From the NCBI RefSeq assembly GCF_002305875.1, contig NZ_CP022098.1, positions 7,192,001 through 7,256,000 of the forward strand: a stretch of DNA of 64,000 nt. Reading direction: 5' to 3'. The translations under genes were made by a program, and so were the position numbers. This DNA is from Cystobacter fuscus. GTDB lineage: Bacteria > Myxococcota > Myxococcia > Myxococcales > Myxococcaceae. Positions 42,212 through 50,700 of the stretch are shown here, piece by piece; the stretch's first letter is position 1; each line of letters opens with the position of its first letter. The notes below the pieces were generated by a model that saw only the letters and a list, made by a program, of their open reading frames with translations, made no database searches and was not told the DNA's origin.

Positions 42212-44863
42212 ATGCGCGGCATCGAGCGGCGGGCACGGGAGAACATCCACCTCTTCACGCTTCTGCATCCGGAGCGCTATGAGAGCCTGGATGCCTATCA
42301 ATCGAAGAGCGCCGGGTTCCGGGAACTTCTGGTTCGCCTGCTGCCAGCATCCTGGACGATCGGAAGGAAGTCAGGGATCTGGTGCGAGGCCCAACCCCCC
42401 GAGCCCTCTTTCCCTGACACCGGCTTCAAGATCCATGTGTCCACGGCGCACGATCGCGCCCGGGAACTCCTGACGACGGTCGTTCCCCTGCTCGTCGCCG
42501 AGCGGGTGGCCTTCAAGGTGCTCGTCGACGAGTTCGTGCTCGACTTGAGCAATTCCCACATGTGGGCGCGGGGCGCGAGCGGGAAATTCATCACCCTCTA
42601 TCCCGCGGATGTCGGTCAGCTGAAGCGGCTCCTGGAGCAACTGCACGGCGTCACGAAGGATTTCGTGGGCCCCTATATCCTGTCGGACAAACGGTACAAA
42701 GGCAGCCACGTCCTCTTCTACCGTTACGGTGCGTTCCGGGGCCTGCGGCACCTCAACGCCTACGGAGAGCAGGTGCCCCACCTGCGGATGACCGATGGCC
42801 GCCTGCTTCCGGATCCACGCCCCCCCTTCTTCACCCTGCCCCCGGGCGTGATCGATCCCTTCCCGGATGACGACCAGGGGGCCACCGAGGAGCCCCTCCT
42901 CCATGGCCGCTACAAGGCGCTCTCGGCCATGAGTTCTTCCTCCAAGGGAGGAGTCTATCGGTGCCTCGATCTGACGTCCCGGGCGGAGGTGGTGCTCAAG
43001 GAGGCCCGGCCCCTGGTGAACCGGGGGCGCAAGAATCCCTGCGACGCCGTCGATTGTCTCGAGAACGAGTACCGGATCCTCAAGCGGCTGGAGGCAACGG
43101 GACTGGCTCCCCGCGCGCTCGACTTCTTCCAGGACTGGGAGCACAGCTTCCTCGTCATGGAGCTCGCGCGGGGCAGGAAGCTCAGTGCCCACATCGCCTC
43201 CGGACAACTGTCCCTCCTCGCGTCGCCCACGCCGGGTGTCGACGAGGTGCGGCGCTTCGGGGAGACCTTCCTCGCGGTGTCCAGGAAGCTCATCTCCGCG
43301 CTCCGCACCATCCACTCACAGGGCGTGGTCATCCAGGACATCTCCCCGAAGAACATCCTGTTCGACCTGGAGCGAGATCAGCTCACGTTCATCGACTTCG
43401 AGGCCGCGCTCGACCTCCAGAACCCGGAGCAGGGTCCCGTCATCCGGCTGTTCACACCCGGCTTCGGAGTGGAAAGGCCCGCGGGTTCTGTTCCCACCTT
43501 CCGGGATGATCACCAGGCCTTGAGCCGGGTGCTCGGTGATTTCCTCTACCCACCGACCCCCTTCTTCACGCTCGCCCCCCACCAACGCGAGCCCATGCTC
43601 ACGCACTTCGCCCAGGAGAAGGGCATCCCGGAAGCCTTCGTGCGGCTCATCTTCGGAATCGAGCAGGACTTCCAGCGGGCGGACGAGCTGCTGGCCGAGG
43701 CGGAGCGGAGCTTGGGGGACATCCACTCGGCGCGGCCAGTCACTCCCCGTCGAGATGACGACGCGTTGCGAGAGTCCCTCGAGGGGATCATCCGCTACAT
43801 CGTCGACCAGATCCACACGGGGGAGGACCCTCTGGAGCTGCCCACGGATTACCGCCGGTTCACCACCAATCGCTTGAGTGCCGCCTATGGCGCGTCCGGT
43901 ATCGCGCTCTTCCTCCAACGCGTGGGCAGGCCGCCTCCCGAGGTCTTTCTCGAAGCCCTGCTTCACGAGGCTTCCCAGATCGACAACCAACGCTACGCAC
44001 CCGGTCTCTACATCGGCAGTGCAGGAATCGCGTGGACGCTGCTGGAGCTGGGGTGGAGGAAAGAGGCCGAGGCGCTCCTGGATGTCGCGGCGCGCTCTCC
44101 CCTGCTCTTCGAGAACGCCGATCTCTTCTACGGAGGTGGCGGATTCGGGCTCACGAATCTGTTCTTCTTCGACCGGCTCGGGGATGAGAGGTATCTCCAG
44201 CGGGCGATCCAGGTCTTCGACACGCTGAAGCCAGGCATCCAGTCATCCGCACGAGGGTACTTCTTCGAGAACAACGGAGATGTCTACCATGGCCTGGCGC
44301 ATGGCGCCTCCGGGCTCGCCTGTTTCTGTCTGAAGCTCCATCAGGCGACCGGGCGACAGGAGCACCTCGATGCCGCGATCCGGCTCCTGGACTTCGACCT
44401 GTCGAGTGCCGAGCGGAGCAACGGCCATCCACGGTTCCGCCGCTCCCGGAGGGAGTCGGTGTTCTACCCGTACTGGCACATCGGGAGCGCGGGCATTGGC
44501 TGTGTCGCGCTGCGCTTCTACGACGTGCTCCGGGACGAGCGGTACGCCCGGGAGGCACGGAGCATCGCGTCATCGCTCGCGGGCAACTACTCCGTGTTTC
44601 CCACGAACTTCGCGGGCATGGCGGGCCTGGGGGGATTCTTCGTGGACCTCTATCGGTACACCGGCGAGGAGGTCTGGCGGACGGAGGCCCGGCGGTTCCT
44701 GGAGCGGGTGATGCTGTTCGCGCTCGATCGGCCGGCCGGCCTCGTCTTCCCTGGCGAGGATCTCCTCCGCGTCTCCACGGATTACGGCACGGGGTCCGCG
44801 GGAACCGGCTCGTTCATCCACCGGCTCCTCACGGGCGGCGGCATTCCATACCTGGACTTCTAA
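42212..44863 (+). CDS. lanKC: Class III lanthionine synthetase LanKC (RamC/LabKC-like)
   Basis: 883-aa trifunctional enzyme that dehydrates Ser in the precursor and forms (labi/lan)thionine rings. The N-terminal lyase domain is ~1-225. The kinase domain starts near 230: Lys in VVLKEARP (~260), catalytic loop VIQDISPKNILF (~372), metal-binding FIDFEAALD (~393; DFE instead of DFG, as in other LanKC). The cyclase domain is ~520-883, with AHGASGLACF and YWHIGSAGIGC where class I/II/IV enzymes have zinc ligands. The Cys-Cys-His triad is absent, which assigns class III. Start 42212 follows GGGGAGG and leaves the hairpin untranslated; a GTG at 42146 is also in frame. No export or protease gene is adjacent. 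Confidence 0.92.
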   Translation: MRGIERRARENIHLFTLLHPERYESLDAYQSKSAGFRELLVRLLPASWTIGRKSGIWCEAQPPEPSFPDTGFKIHVSTAHDRARELLTTVVPLLVAERVAFKVLVDEFVLDLSNSHMWARGASGKFITLYPADVGQLKRLLEQLHGVTKDFVGPYILSDKRYKGSHVLFYRYGAFRGLRHLNAYGEQVPHLRMTDGRLLPDPRPPFFTLPPGVIDPFPDDDQGATEEPLLHGRYKALSAMSSSSKGGVYRCLDLTSRAEVVLKEARPLVNRGRKNPCDAVDCLENEYRILKRLEATGLAPRALDFFQDWEHSFLVMELARGRKLSAHIASGQLSLLASPTPGVDEVRRFGETFLAVSRKLISALRTIHSQGVVIQDISPKNILFDLERDQLTFIDFEAALDLQNPEQGPVIRLFTPGFGVERPAGSVPTFRDDHQALSRVLGDFLYPPTPFFTLAPHQREPMLTHFAQEKGIPEAFVRLIFGIEQDFQRADELLAEAERSLGDIHSARPVTPRRDDDALRESLEGIIRYIVDQIHTGEDPLELPTDYRRFTTNRLSAAYGASGIALFLQRVGRPPPEVFLEALLHEASQIDNQRYAPGLYIGSAGIAWTLLELGWRKEAEALLDVAARSPLLFENADLFYGGGGFGLTNLFFFDRLGDERYLQRAIQVFDTLKPGIQSSARGYFFENNGDVYHGLAHGASGLACFCLKLHQATGRQEHLDAAIRLLDFDLSSAERSNGHPRFRRSRRESVFYPYWHIGSAGIGCVALRFYDVLRDERYAREARSIASSLAGNYSVFPTNFAGMAGLGGFFVDLYRYTGEEVWRTEARRFLERVMLFALDRPAGLVFPGEDLLRVSTDYGTGSAGTGSFIHRLLTGGGIPYLDF

Positions 44864-44953
44864 ATCCAGGGCGTCAGCTCTTCCGTGGGTGGGGTGAAAC
44901 AAGAGCACCTTCTCGTACATCCGCCTCCCATGGAAGGTGCCTGGGCCCGGGCG

Positions 44954-45151
44954 TCAGTGGTCGTGCTTGCGCGCGCCGCGGCCCTTGCCCTTGTGCCGAC
45001 ACTGGTCTCCATCCCAATACTCGCTGGGATGACACTCCGGCCGGGACTGAGAGCGGACTCCCTTCCTGGAGGAATGGGTGGTGTCGCGGACGTAGATGCA
45101 GCCTGGCAGCAGAAGCATGAGGGCGGGGATGAGGCAGAAGATGGGTTTCAT
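44954..45151 (-). CDS. Small basic lipoprotein
   Basis: 65 aa. MKPIFCLIPALMLLLPGC is a lipoprotein signal with Cys near residue 18. The mature part is short, basic and His/Lys-rich at the end (CHPSEYWDGDQCRHKGKGRG), with two more Cys. Function unknown. It is convergent with lanKC. The start has only a weak ribosome binding site. Confidence 0.65.
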   Translation of the reverse strand: MKPIFCLIPALMLLLPGCIYVRDTTHSSRKGVRSQSRPECHPSEYWDGDQCRHKGKGRGARKHDH

Positions 45152-45491
45152 GGGACCCGGCACCCTAACAGGGCCGCCGTGCCGCGATGAAGAGGATCTC
45201 CCCGGGTGCCCCGCGGTACGTGGACCGTGTCCGCTTCTTGAAGTCAGACATCTTCTTGCCGGAGAGCTGGCGGCCAGCCAGACACGGGGAGTGACAACCG
45301 TACTCGCTGTCCTCACACCTTCTCACCAGGGGTGACAGCCGTTCAAAGCCATAAGCCGAAAAGGCTGCCTGACCGCGTCATCCGTTGATCCGTCCTTTAC
45401 AGAACACCTCGCGAAAGCGCACCATCCTGGCCATCCTTTTCTTTCTTCGCTGTATTCGCGAACAGGGATTCGCACTCGGCGTGGAGGTGGA
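45152..45491. other. Gene-free stretch before the cytochrome/beta-propeller gene
   Basis: About 340 bases of lower G+C than the surroundings. No coding pattern, repeat or clear promoter was recognised apart from the GGAGGTGG ribosome binding site of the next gene at 45483. Confidence 0.5.
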
Positions 45492-48287
45492 ATGAAAGCC
45501 AGAGACATGGCGTTGCAGCGTGATGTGCGGAAAGCGGCCCTGACCGCGATGCTCCTCGTGGGGTGCCTGCTGAGCCACGAGGTGTCCGCGTCATCCTTTA
45601 CCCTCTTCGAAAGTGGTCAGGTCCGACCGCTCGCCCTCTCGCCCTGTGGCACCCGCCTCTTCGCCGTCAACACCCCGGACAACCGGCTCGAGGTCTTCCA
45701 GGTCCTGCCCACGGGCCTGCTCCACATCTCCTCGGTGCCCGTTGGACTGGAGCCCGTCGCGGTGGCGGCGCGCAGTGACAACGAGGTCTGGGTCGTCAAT
45801 CACTTGTCCGACAGCGTGAGCGTCGTGGACCTCTCCCCGAATGGGCATGGGGGCTCCGTGGTGCGCACCCTGCTCGTGGGCGACGAGCCTCGCGACATCG
45901 TCTTCGCCGGACCGGGCAGGAGCCGCGCCTTCATCACCGCCGCCCACCGCGGCCAGAACGTGCCTTTCAACCCCCAGTTCTCCACGCCGGGCATCGGCCG
46001 GGCGGACGTCTGGGTGTTCGATGCCCACAACCTGGGCACCTCGCTCGCGGGCAACCCACTGTCGATCGTCACTCTCTTCAGTGATACCCCGCGCGCGCTC
46101 GCCGCGACGCCCGATGGCTCGCGCGTCTACGCCGCCGCGTTCCACTCGGGCAACCGCACCAGCATCGTCCACGAGATCCTCGTGCCCAACGGCGGCGAGT
46201 CGGTGGGCGGCGTTCCCGGCCCCAACGTCAACTTCGAGGGAAAGCCGGCGCCGGAGACCGGCGTCCTCGTCAAGTTCAATGGCACGGATTGGCTCGACTC
46301 GCTGGGCCGCTCCTGGACCGACAAGGTGCGCTTCTCCCTGCCGGACAAGGACGTGTTCGTCATCGATGCCACCGCCAATCCCCCGGCGCAGCTCTCGGGC
46401 CCGTCCGGCTACTACTCCGGCGTGGGCACCATCCTGTTCAACATGGCCGTCAACCCGGTGAGCGGCAAGGTGTACGTGAGCAACACCGAGGCCCGTAATG
46501 ACTTGCGCTTCGAGGGGCCGGGCACCTTCGCCGGCAGCAGCCTGCGCGGCCACCTGCACGAGAGCCGCATCTCGGTGCTCGGCTCCTCGGGCGTCGCGCC
46601 CAGGCACCTCAACAAGCACATCAACTATGGCATCTGCTGCGCCGCCCTTCCCAACGCCGAGAACGACAAGAGCCTCGCCCAGCCGCTCGGCATGGTGGTG
46701 ACCACCGACGGCGCCACCCTGTACGTGGCCGCGTTCGGCTCCTCGAAGCTCGGCGTCTACTCCACCGCCGCGCTCGAAGCCGACACCTTCGTGCCCGACA
46801 CCGCCAACCAGATCCCCCTGAGCGGCGGCGGCCCCACCGGCATGGTGTTGGATGAAACCAATGGGCGCATGTACGTGCTGACGCGCTTCGACAACGCCAT
46901 CTCCGTCGTCAACACCGCCACGAAGCAGGAGGTCGCCCACCTCCCCCTGTTCAACCCCGAGCCGCCGAGCGTGGTGGCGGGCCGCCCCTACCTCTATGAC
47001 GCGCGCAAGAGCTCGAGCCATGGCGACTCGTCCTGCGCGAGCTGCCACATCTTCGGCGACTTCGACAGCCTGGACTGGAACCTGGGCAACCCGGATGCGG
47101 CCTACAAGCTCAACAAGAACCCCATCGCCACGACGCCGCCCGAGTTCGGCACCGATCCGACTTTTGGCCAGGATCCCAACTTCCACCCGGTGAAGGGTCC
47201 GCTGGCGACCCAGAGCCTGCGCGGCATGGCCAACCACGGTCCGATGCACTGGCGGGGGGACCGCTCCGGCGCGGATACGGCGACGAACGCCCAGCCAGAC
47301 AGCGGCGCGTTCAACGAAACCGAGGCGTTCAAGCAGTTCAACCCGGCCTTCATGGATCTGCTCGGACGCTCCGCCCAGCTCACCCCGGCGGAGATGCAGC
47401 GCTTCTCGGAGTTCATCCTCCAGGTCGTCTACCCGCCCAATCCCGTGCGCAACCTGGACAACTCGCTCACGTCGGCACAGCAGGCGGGCAGGGACTTCTT
47501 CTTCAACACCACGAGCTTCTTCCATGGCCCGTGCCAGTCGTGCCACCGGCTGGATCCCAACGCCAACCCCAGCGCGGGTCCCTTCAAGGGGTTCTTCGGT
47601 ACGGATGGCAGCTCGGCGTTCGTCGCGACGGCCATCTTCCCCAAGACTCCGCACCTGCGGAACCTGTACCAGAAGATCGGCATGTTCGGCGTGGCCTACC
47701 CCTTCGGCTTCCTCCCTCCGGACCCCTTCATGGGCGATCAGATCCGTGGCTTCGGCTTCAACAGCGACGGCTCGATCGACACGATGATGCGCTTCAACAG
47801 CGGATTCGACCACGATCCCATCTTCAACTCGGTCGGCATCCCGAACACGCCCGCGGGCCACCAGGCCAAGCTGGACATGGCGGAGTTCCTCCTCGCCTTC
47901 GACACCAACCTGGCGCCCATCGTCGGGCAGCAGGTGACGCTCACCCCCATCAACGCGCTCGTGGCCGGCCCCCGCGTCAACCTCCTGATGGCACGCGCGA
48001 ACGTCGGCGAGTGCGATCTGGTGGTCAAGGGCCGCGACGCCCAGAAGGAAGTGGGCTTCCTTTATATGGGCAACGGGCAGTTCAAGAGCGACCAGCAATC
48101 CGTGCCCCTCGTGGCCGACGCCGCCCTCCGCCTGCTGGTGACCACGAGCCTGGGGGCGCTGACCTACACCTGCACGCCGCCGGGCTCGGGCCAGCGCATC
48201 GGTATCGATCGCGACCTCGACGGGCACCTGGACGGAGATGAGCAGACCCACGGGACCGATCCCGCCAACCCCCTCAGCCATCCCTGA
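45492..48287 (+). CDS. Exported di-heme protein with YVTN beta-propeller and cytochrome c peroxidase-like domain
   Basis: 931 aa. A signal peptide (TAMLLVGCLLSHEVSASS) is followed by beta-propeller blades to residue ~500 (LALSPCGTRLFAVNTPDNRL, ALAATPDGSRVYAAAFHSGN, MVVTTDGATLYVAAFGSSKL). The C-terminal half has two heme c sites, CASCH (~515) and CQSCH (~680), with LRGMANHGPMHWRGDRSG between. This arrangement is seen in secreted MauG/cytochrome-c-peroxidase-like proteins. Probably periplasmic or surface electron transfer or oxidation of an unknown substrate. The end has an acidic D-x-D-x-D calcium-like loop (DRDLDGHLDGDEQ). GGAGGTGG precedes the ATG. Confidence 0.88.
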   Translation: MKARDMALQRDVRKAALTAMLLVGCLLSHEVSASSFTLFESGQVRPLALSPCGTRLFAVNTPDNRLEVFQVLPTGLLHISSVPVGLEPVAVAARSDNEVWVVNHLSDSVSVVDLSPNGHGGSVVRTLLVGDEPRDIVFAGPGRSRAFITAAHRGQNVPFNPQFSTPGIGRADVWVFDAHNLGTSLAGNPLSIVTLFSDTPRALAATPDGSRVYAAAFHSGNRTSIVHEILVPNGGESVGGVPGPNVNFEGKPAPETGVLVKFNGTDWLDSLGRSWTDKVRFSLPDKDVFVIDATANPPAQLSGPSGYYSGVGTILFNMAVNPVSGKVYVSNTEARNDLRFEGPGTFAGSSLRGHLHESRISVLGSSGVAPRHLNKHINYGICCAALPNAENDKSLAQPLGMVVTTDGATLYVAAFGSSKLGVYSTAALEADTFVPDTANQIPLSGGGPTGMVLDETNGRMYVLTRFDNAISVVNTATKQEVAHLPLFNPEPPSVVAGRPYLYDARKSSSHGDSSCASCHIFGDFDSLDWNLGNPDAAYKLNKNPIATTPPEFGTDPTFGQDPNFHPVKGPLATQSLRGMANHGPMHWRGDRSGADTATNAQPDSGAFNETEAFKQFNPAFMDLLGRSAQLTPAEMQRFSEFILQVVYPPNPVRNLDNSLTSAQQAGRDFFFNTTSFFHGPCQSCHRLDPNANPSAGPFKGFFGTDGSSAFVATAIFPKTPHLRNLYQKIGMFGVAYPFGFLPPDPFMGDQIRGFGFNSDGSIDTMMRFNSGFDHDPIFNSVGIPNTPAGHQAKLDMAEFLLAFDTNLAPIVGQQVTLTPINALVAGPRVNLLMARANVGECDLVVKGRDAQKEVGFLYMGNGQFKSDQQSVPLVADAALRLLVTTSLGALTYTCTPPGSGQRIGIDRDLDGHLDGDEQTHGTDPANPLSHP

Positions 48288-48336
48288 GCACCGGCGCGGA
48301 AAAAAAATCCGGGGTTGAATCCAAGGGGCTGGGCTC

Positions 48337-48375
48337 GGGAGTCTTCCCGTCGATAAAACCGACGAGAGGACTCCC
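48337..48375 (+). promoter_or_regulatory. Leader hairpin covering the ribosome binding site of the DUF6249-sigma operon
   Basis: GGGAGTC (48337-48343) pairs with GACTCCC (48369-48375), and inside it CGTCG (48348-48352) pairs with CGACG (48360-48364). The ribosome binding site GAGAGGA (48364-48370) is partly inside the 3' arm, seven bases before the ATG at 48378. Folding would hide it. Confidence 0.55.
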
Positions 48376-48377
48376 TC

Positions 48378-49106
48378 ATGAAATCCCAGTTGCTCACCCT
48401 GTGTCTCCTGGCCGCCCTCCCGGGAGGGGCCTGGGCCCAGTCCGAAGCTCAAGCTCCCGCGGTCCCCCCTCCCGCCGTGCCGATGCCCCCACAGCTCGCG
48501 GCTCAGCGTCAGCAGGCGGAGGAGCGCCGCAATGCCCTCGAGGCCCAGCGTCAGCAGGCGGAGGAGCACCGCAATGCCCTCGAGGCCCAGCGCCAGGAGC
48601 TGGAGGCGGACATCCAGCGGTTGGAGTCCGAGGCCCGGCAGATCGATCCCGAGGCACGTCTCGATTCCAATCAACTCTTCGCACTCCTCCAGGAGCGCGA
48701 GCGGCGGATGTCGAGCCAGGCCGATTCCGACGTGGCCCCCGCCATCATCTCCATCTCCCTCTTCAGCTGCCTGCTGACGGGTTTCCTCGCGTGGCTGGTG
48801 GCCAACAACCGCAAGAGCCATCTGCTCCACCAGACGGTGCGCATGATGGTGGAGAAGGGGGCGGAGATCCCCCAGGGGCTGCTCGCGCCTCCGCCCAAGA
48901 AGCCCTCGGATCTGCGGCGGGGCATCATCCTGTCCGCGACGGGAGTAGGGCTGACGATCTTCCTGGCCGCCCTTCCCCATTCGGATGGCGCGTGGGGCGT
49001 GGGGGTGACGCTTTTCTTCCTCGGCCTGGGACACCTGCTCGTCTGGCGCCTGCAGCAAGGCCGCGGCGCGCTCGCGTCGCACCTCTCGCCCGAGTCCCCG
49101 CTGTAG
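48378..49106 (+). CDS. DUF6249-like membrane protein with signal peptide and coiled coil
   Basis: 242 aa. Signal peptide (MKSQLLTLCLLAALPGGAWA), Pro-rich stretch, then a coiled coil ~residues 40-90 built on a 14-residue repeat (AQRQQAEE.RNALE). Two or three membrane helices follow (AIISISLFSCLLTGFLAWLV, GIILSATGVGLTIFLAAL, VGVTLFFLGLGHLLVW) with the NRKSHLLHQTVRMMVEKGAE loop of DUF6249 proteins. Such proteins are commonly encoded beside ECF sigma factors. The sigma gene follows 13 bases downstream. Confidence 0.75.
   Translation: MKSQLLTLCLLAALPGGAWAQSEAQAPAVPPPAVPMPPQLAAQRQQAEERRNALEAQRQQAEEHRNALEAQRQELEADIQRLESEARQIDPEARLDSNQLFALLQERERRMSSQADSDVAPAIISISLFSCLLTGFLAWLVANNRKSHLLHQTVRMMVEKGAEIPQGLLAPPPKKPSDLRRGIILSATGVGLTIFLAALPHSDGAWGVGVTLFFLGLGHLLVWRLQQGRGALASHLSPESPL
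48501..48584 (+). repeat. Two tandem copies of a 42-bp unit inside the DUF6249 gene
   Basis: The 42-base unit at 48501-48542 recurs at 48543-48584 with one or two changes and encodes AQRQQAEE(R/H)RNALE twice; a partial third copy follows. It extends the coiled coil in heptad-friendly steps of 14 residues. Confidence 0.8.
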
Positions 49107-49119
49107 CCGCCCGAGCGTC

Positions 49120-49671
49120 ATGTCCTCCCCTCCTGAAACCCCTTCGGACACCGAGCTCATCACGCGCGTGCTCGTGCGGGATGACCGGAGTGCCTTTGGC
49201 GAGCTGGTGGCGCGGCACCAATCCGCGGTGCGCGCCCTGCTGCGGCGGCTGACCGGGGGAGACGTGGCGCAGGCGGATGACCTGGCGCAGGAGACGTTCC
49301 TGCGGGCCTACCGGGGGCTGCGTGGCTACCGGGGCGGGGCGAAGTTCTCCTCCTGGCTCTACCGCATCGCCTGCAACACGTACTTCAGCCAGGATCGGAG
49401 CAGCCGGAACGAGCCCCTGGCGCTGCCCACGGTGGAGGAGGAACTACCCTCCGCGATCCACCTGCCGGACGTGCTCCTGGAGCGCTACGATCTGGAGCGG
49501 GCGCTCTCCACGCTCAAGCCACGAGAGCGGGCCGCGCTCGTGCTCACCTACGCCAACGAGCTGACCCACGAGGAGGCGGCGGTCGTCCTCGACTGTCCGT
49601 TGGGCACGCTCAAGACCCACGTCGCGCGCGCGAAGGAGAAGCTGCGCCGACGATTCGAGGAGACCCCATGA
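49120..49671 (+). CDS. ECF-type RNA polymerase sigma factor
   Basis: 183 aa. Region 2 has FGELVARHQSAVRALLRRLT and DLAQETFLRAYRGLRGYRGG, then the FSSWLYRIACNTYF helix. Region 4 has LERALSTLKPRERAALVLTY and the helix-turn-helix LTHEEAAVVLDCPLGTLKTH, ending VARAKEKLRRRF. It is the middle gene of a three-gene operon; its TGA overlaps the next ATG (ATGA). The small downstream gene is in the usual position of an anti-sigma factor. Confidence 0.93.
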   Translation: MSSPPETPSDTELITRVLVRDDRSAFGELVARHQSAVRALLRRLTGGDVAQADDLAQETFLRAYRGLRGYRGGAKFSSWLYRIACNTYFSQDRSSRNEPLALPTVEEELPSAIHLPDVLLERYDLERALSTLKPRERAALVLTYANELTHEEAAVVLDCPLGTLKTHVARAKEKLRRRFEETP

Positions 49672-49955
49672 ACGGCCATGATGACGAGGCCTGGATCCAA
49701 TCGATGCTCCAGCGGCGGCCGCCGTCCGAGCTGTCCGATGGCGGTTTCCAGCACCGGGTGCTCCAGCGCCTGCCCCCGCGCGAGCGGCCCGTGAGACGCA
49801 TGATCGCCCTGGGAGCCACCTGGGGAGTAACGGCCACGTTCTCCCTGCTGTCCTGGGACGCGGGGATGTTCTCCTCCTCGGGAATGGTGTCCCCCGCCGT
49901 CCCTTTCAGCCTCGGGACGGCCCTGCTCTGGTATGTCGTCGATGCCCTGAGGTGA
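49668..49955 (+). CDS. Small membrane protein, candidate anti-sigma factor
   Basis: 95 aa. A soluble N-terminal ~40 residues (DDEAWIQSMLQRRPPSELSD) is followed by two short membrane helices (MIALGATWGVTATFSLLSW and the final AVPFSLGTALLWYVVDAL). Translationally coupled to the sigma gene by ATGA. The length and topology suit a minimal membrane anti-sigma factor, but there is no zinc HxxxCxxC motif, so the role is inferred from position. Confidence 0.7.
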   Translation: MNGHDDEAWIQSMLQRRPPSELSDGGFQHRVLQRLPPRERPVRRMIALGATWGVTATFSLLSWDAGMFSSSGMVSPAVPFSLGTALLWYVVDALR

Positions 49956-49959
49956 GCGA

Positions 49960-50544
49960 CTAACGCAGGGAGCGCATGGGCTCGGCGCGAATCACCCGAG
50001 CCGTGGGCTCTCCCGCGTCCTCCACGTAGGCCACGCGGGCCTCGGTGCCCTCGCTCAAGGCCTCGGGAGGCAACGCCTTGTCTGCCTGCACGGTGCAGGT
50101 GGCGTCATCCGTGCGCAGCTTCACGGGTCCCTTGCCCGGCACGTCGACCACCACCAGCCCGTTGGAGCGGAAGTTGATGATGCCGGAGACCACCGTGACG
50201 TGCTCGGGGGAGTTCAGCGCGTTGGCGCACAGATGCCTCTCCTCCGCCGAGACGCCCGAGCCACCCGTGCCCTCGTCCAGGCCCTTGGGCTTCTCACGCT
50301 TGATCTTCAGCTCCCGGGCCACCTGCTCGTAGAGGTCGTGCTTCGCCCCCACGGGCTCCGCCACGGTGTCCTCCGTTGGGAATTGGCCCGTGTCCACGGT
50401 GGCCCCACCACCACCTCCGGCGCTCACCGCGACGGGGGCCGCCTCGTCCGCGCTCGTGGGTGCTGGTGAACGGGCCAACTGGCTCGCACACGCCATCGCG
50501 CTCGCGCTCAACACCATGCAGCCCACCCGCATCCAGTGCCTCAT
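49960..50544 (-). CDS. Lipoprotein with C-terminal nucleic-acid-binding-like (OB/DUF5666-type) strand domain
   Basis: 194 aa. The signal MRHWMRVGCMVLSASAMAC has Cys near residue 19. A Gly/Ala-rich linker is followed by a charged helix and a small beta domain (VTVVSGIINFRSNGLVVVDV, VKLRTDDATCTVQADK, EGTEARVAYVEDAGEPTARV). The beta part resembles small OB-like envelope domains, a weak resemblance only. GGGGAGGG precedes the ATG. Convergent with the sigma operon. Confidence 0.75.
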   Translation of the reverse strand: MRHWMRVGCMVLSASAMACASQLARSPAPTSADEAAPVAVSAGGGGGATVDTGQFPTEDTVAEPVGAKHDLYEQVARELKIKREKPKGLDEGTGGSGVSAEERHLCANALNSPEHVTVVSGIINFRSNGLVVVDVPGKGPVKLRTDDATCTVQADKALPPEALSEGTEARVAYVEDAGEPTARVIRAEPMRSLR

Positions 50545-50700
50545 CGGTCCCTCCCCGTGTGGATCGCGAAGACCTCTCGGAGCCGTCCTGATGAACTAGG
50601 CACTCCCCCATTGGAGGACCACTGAGCCCCACACCTTGGACCTTCACCCAGGGCACCGCCTGCTTGTTCGCCCGCCTGGAAGGACGACAGCCCAAATGGC

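Noticed and set aside
48288-48325. A-run with flanking CGGA/TCCG after the cytochrome gene as terminator
   Set aside because: The stem is only 4-5 bp around the A-run and there is no T-tract on the coding strand.
45591-49163. 1,190-codon minus-strand frame over the cytochrome, DUF6249 and sigma genes
   Set aside because: It spans several well supported plus-strand genes; composition is that of an antisense shadow.
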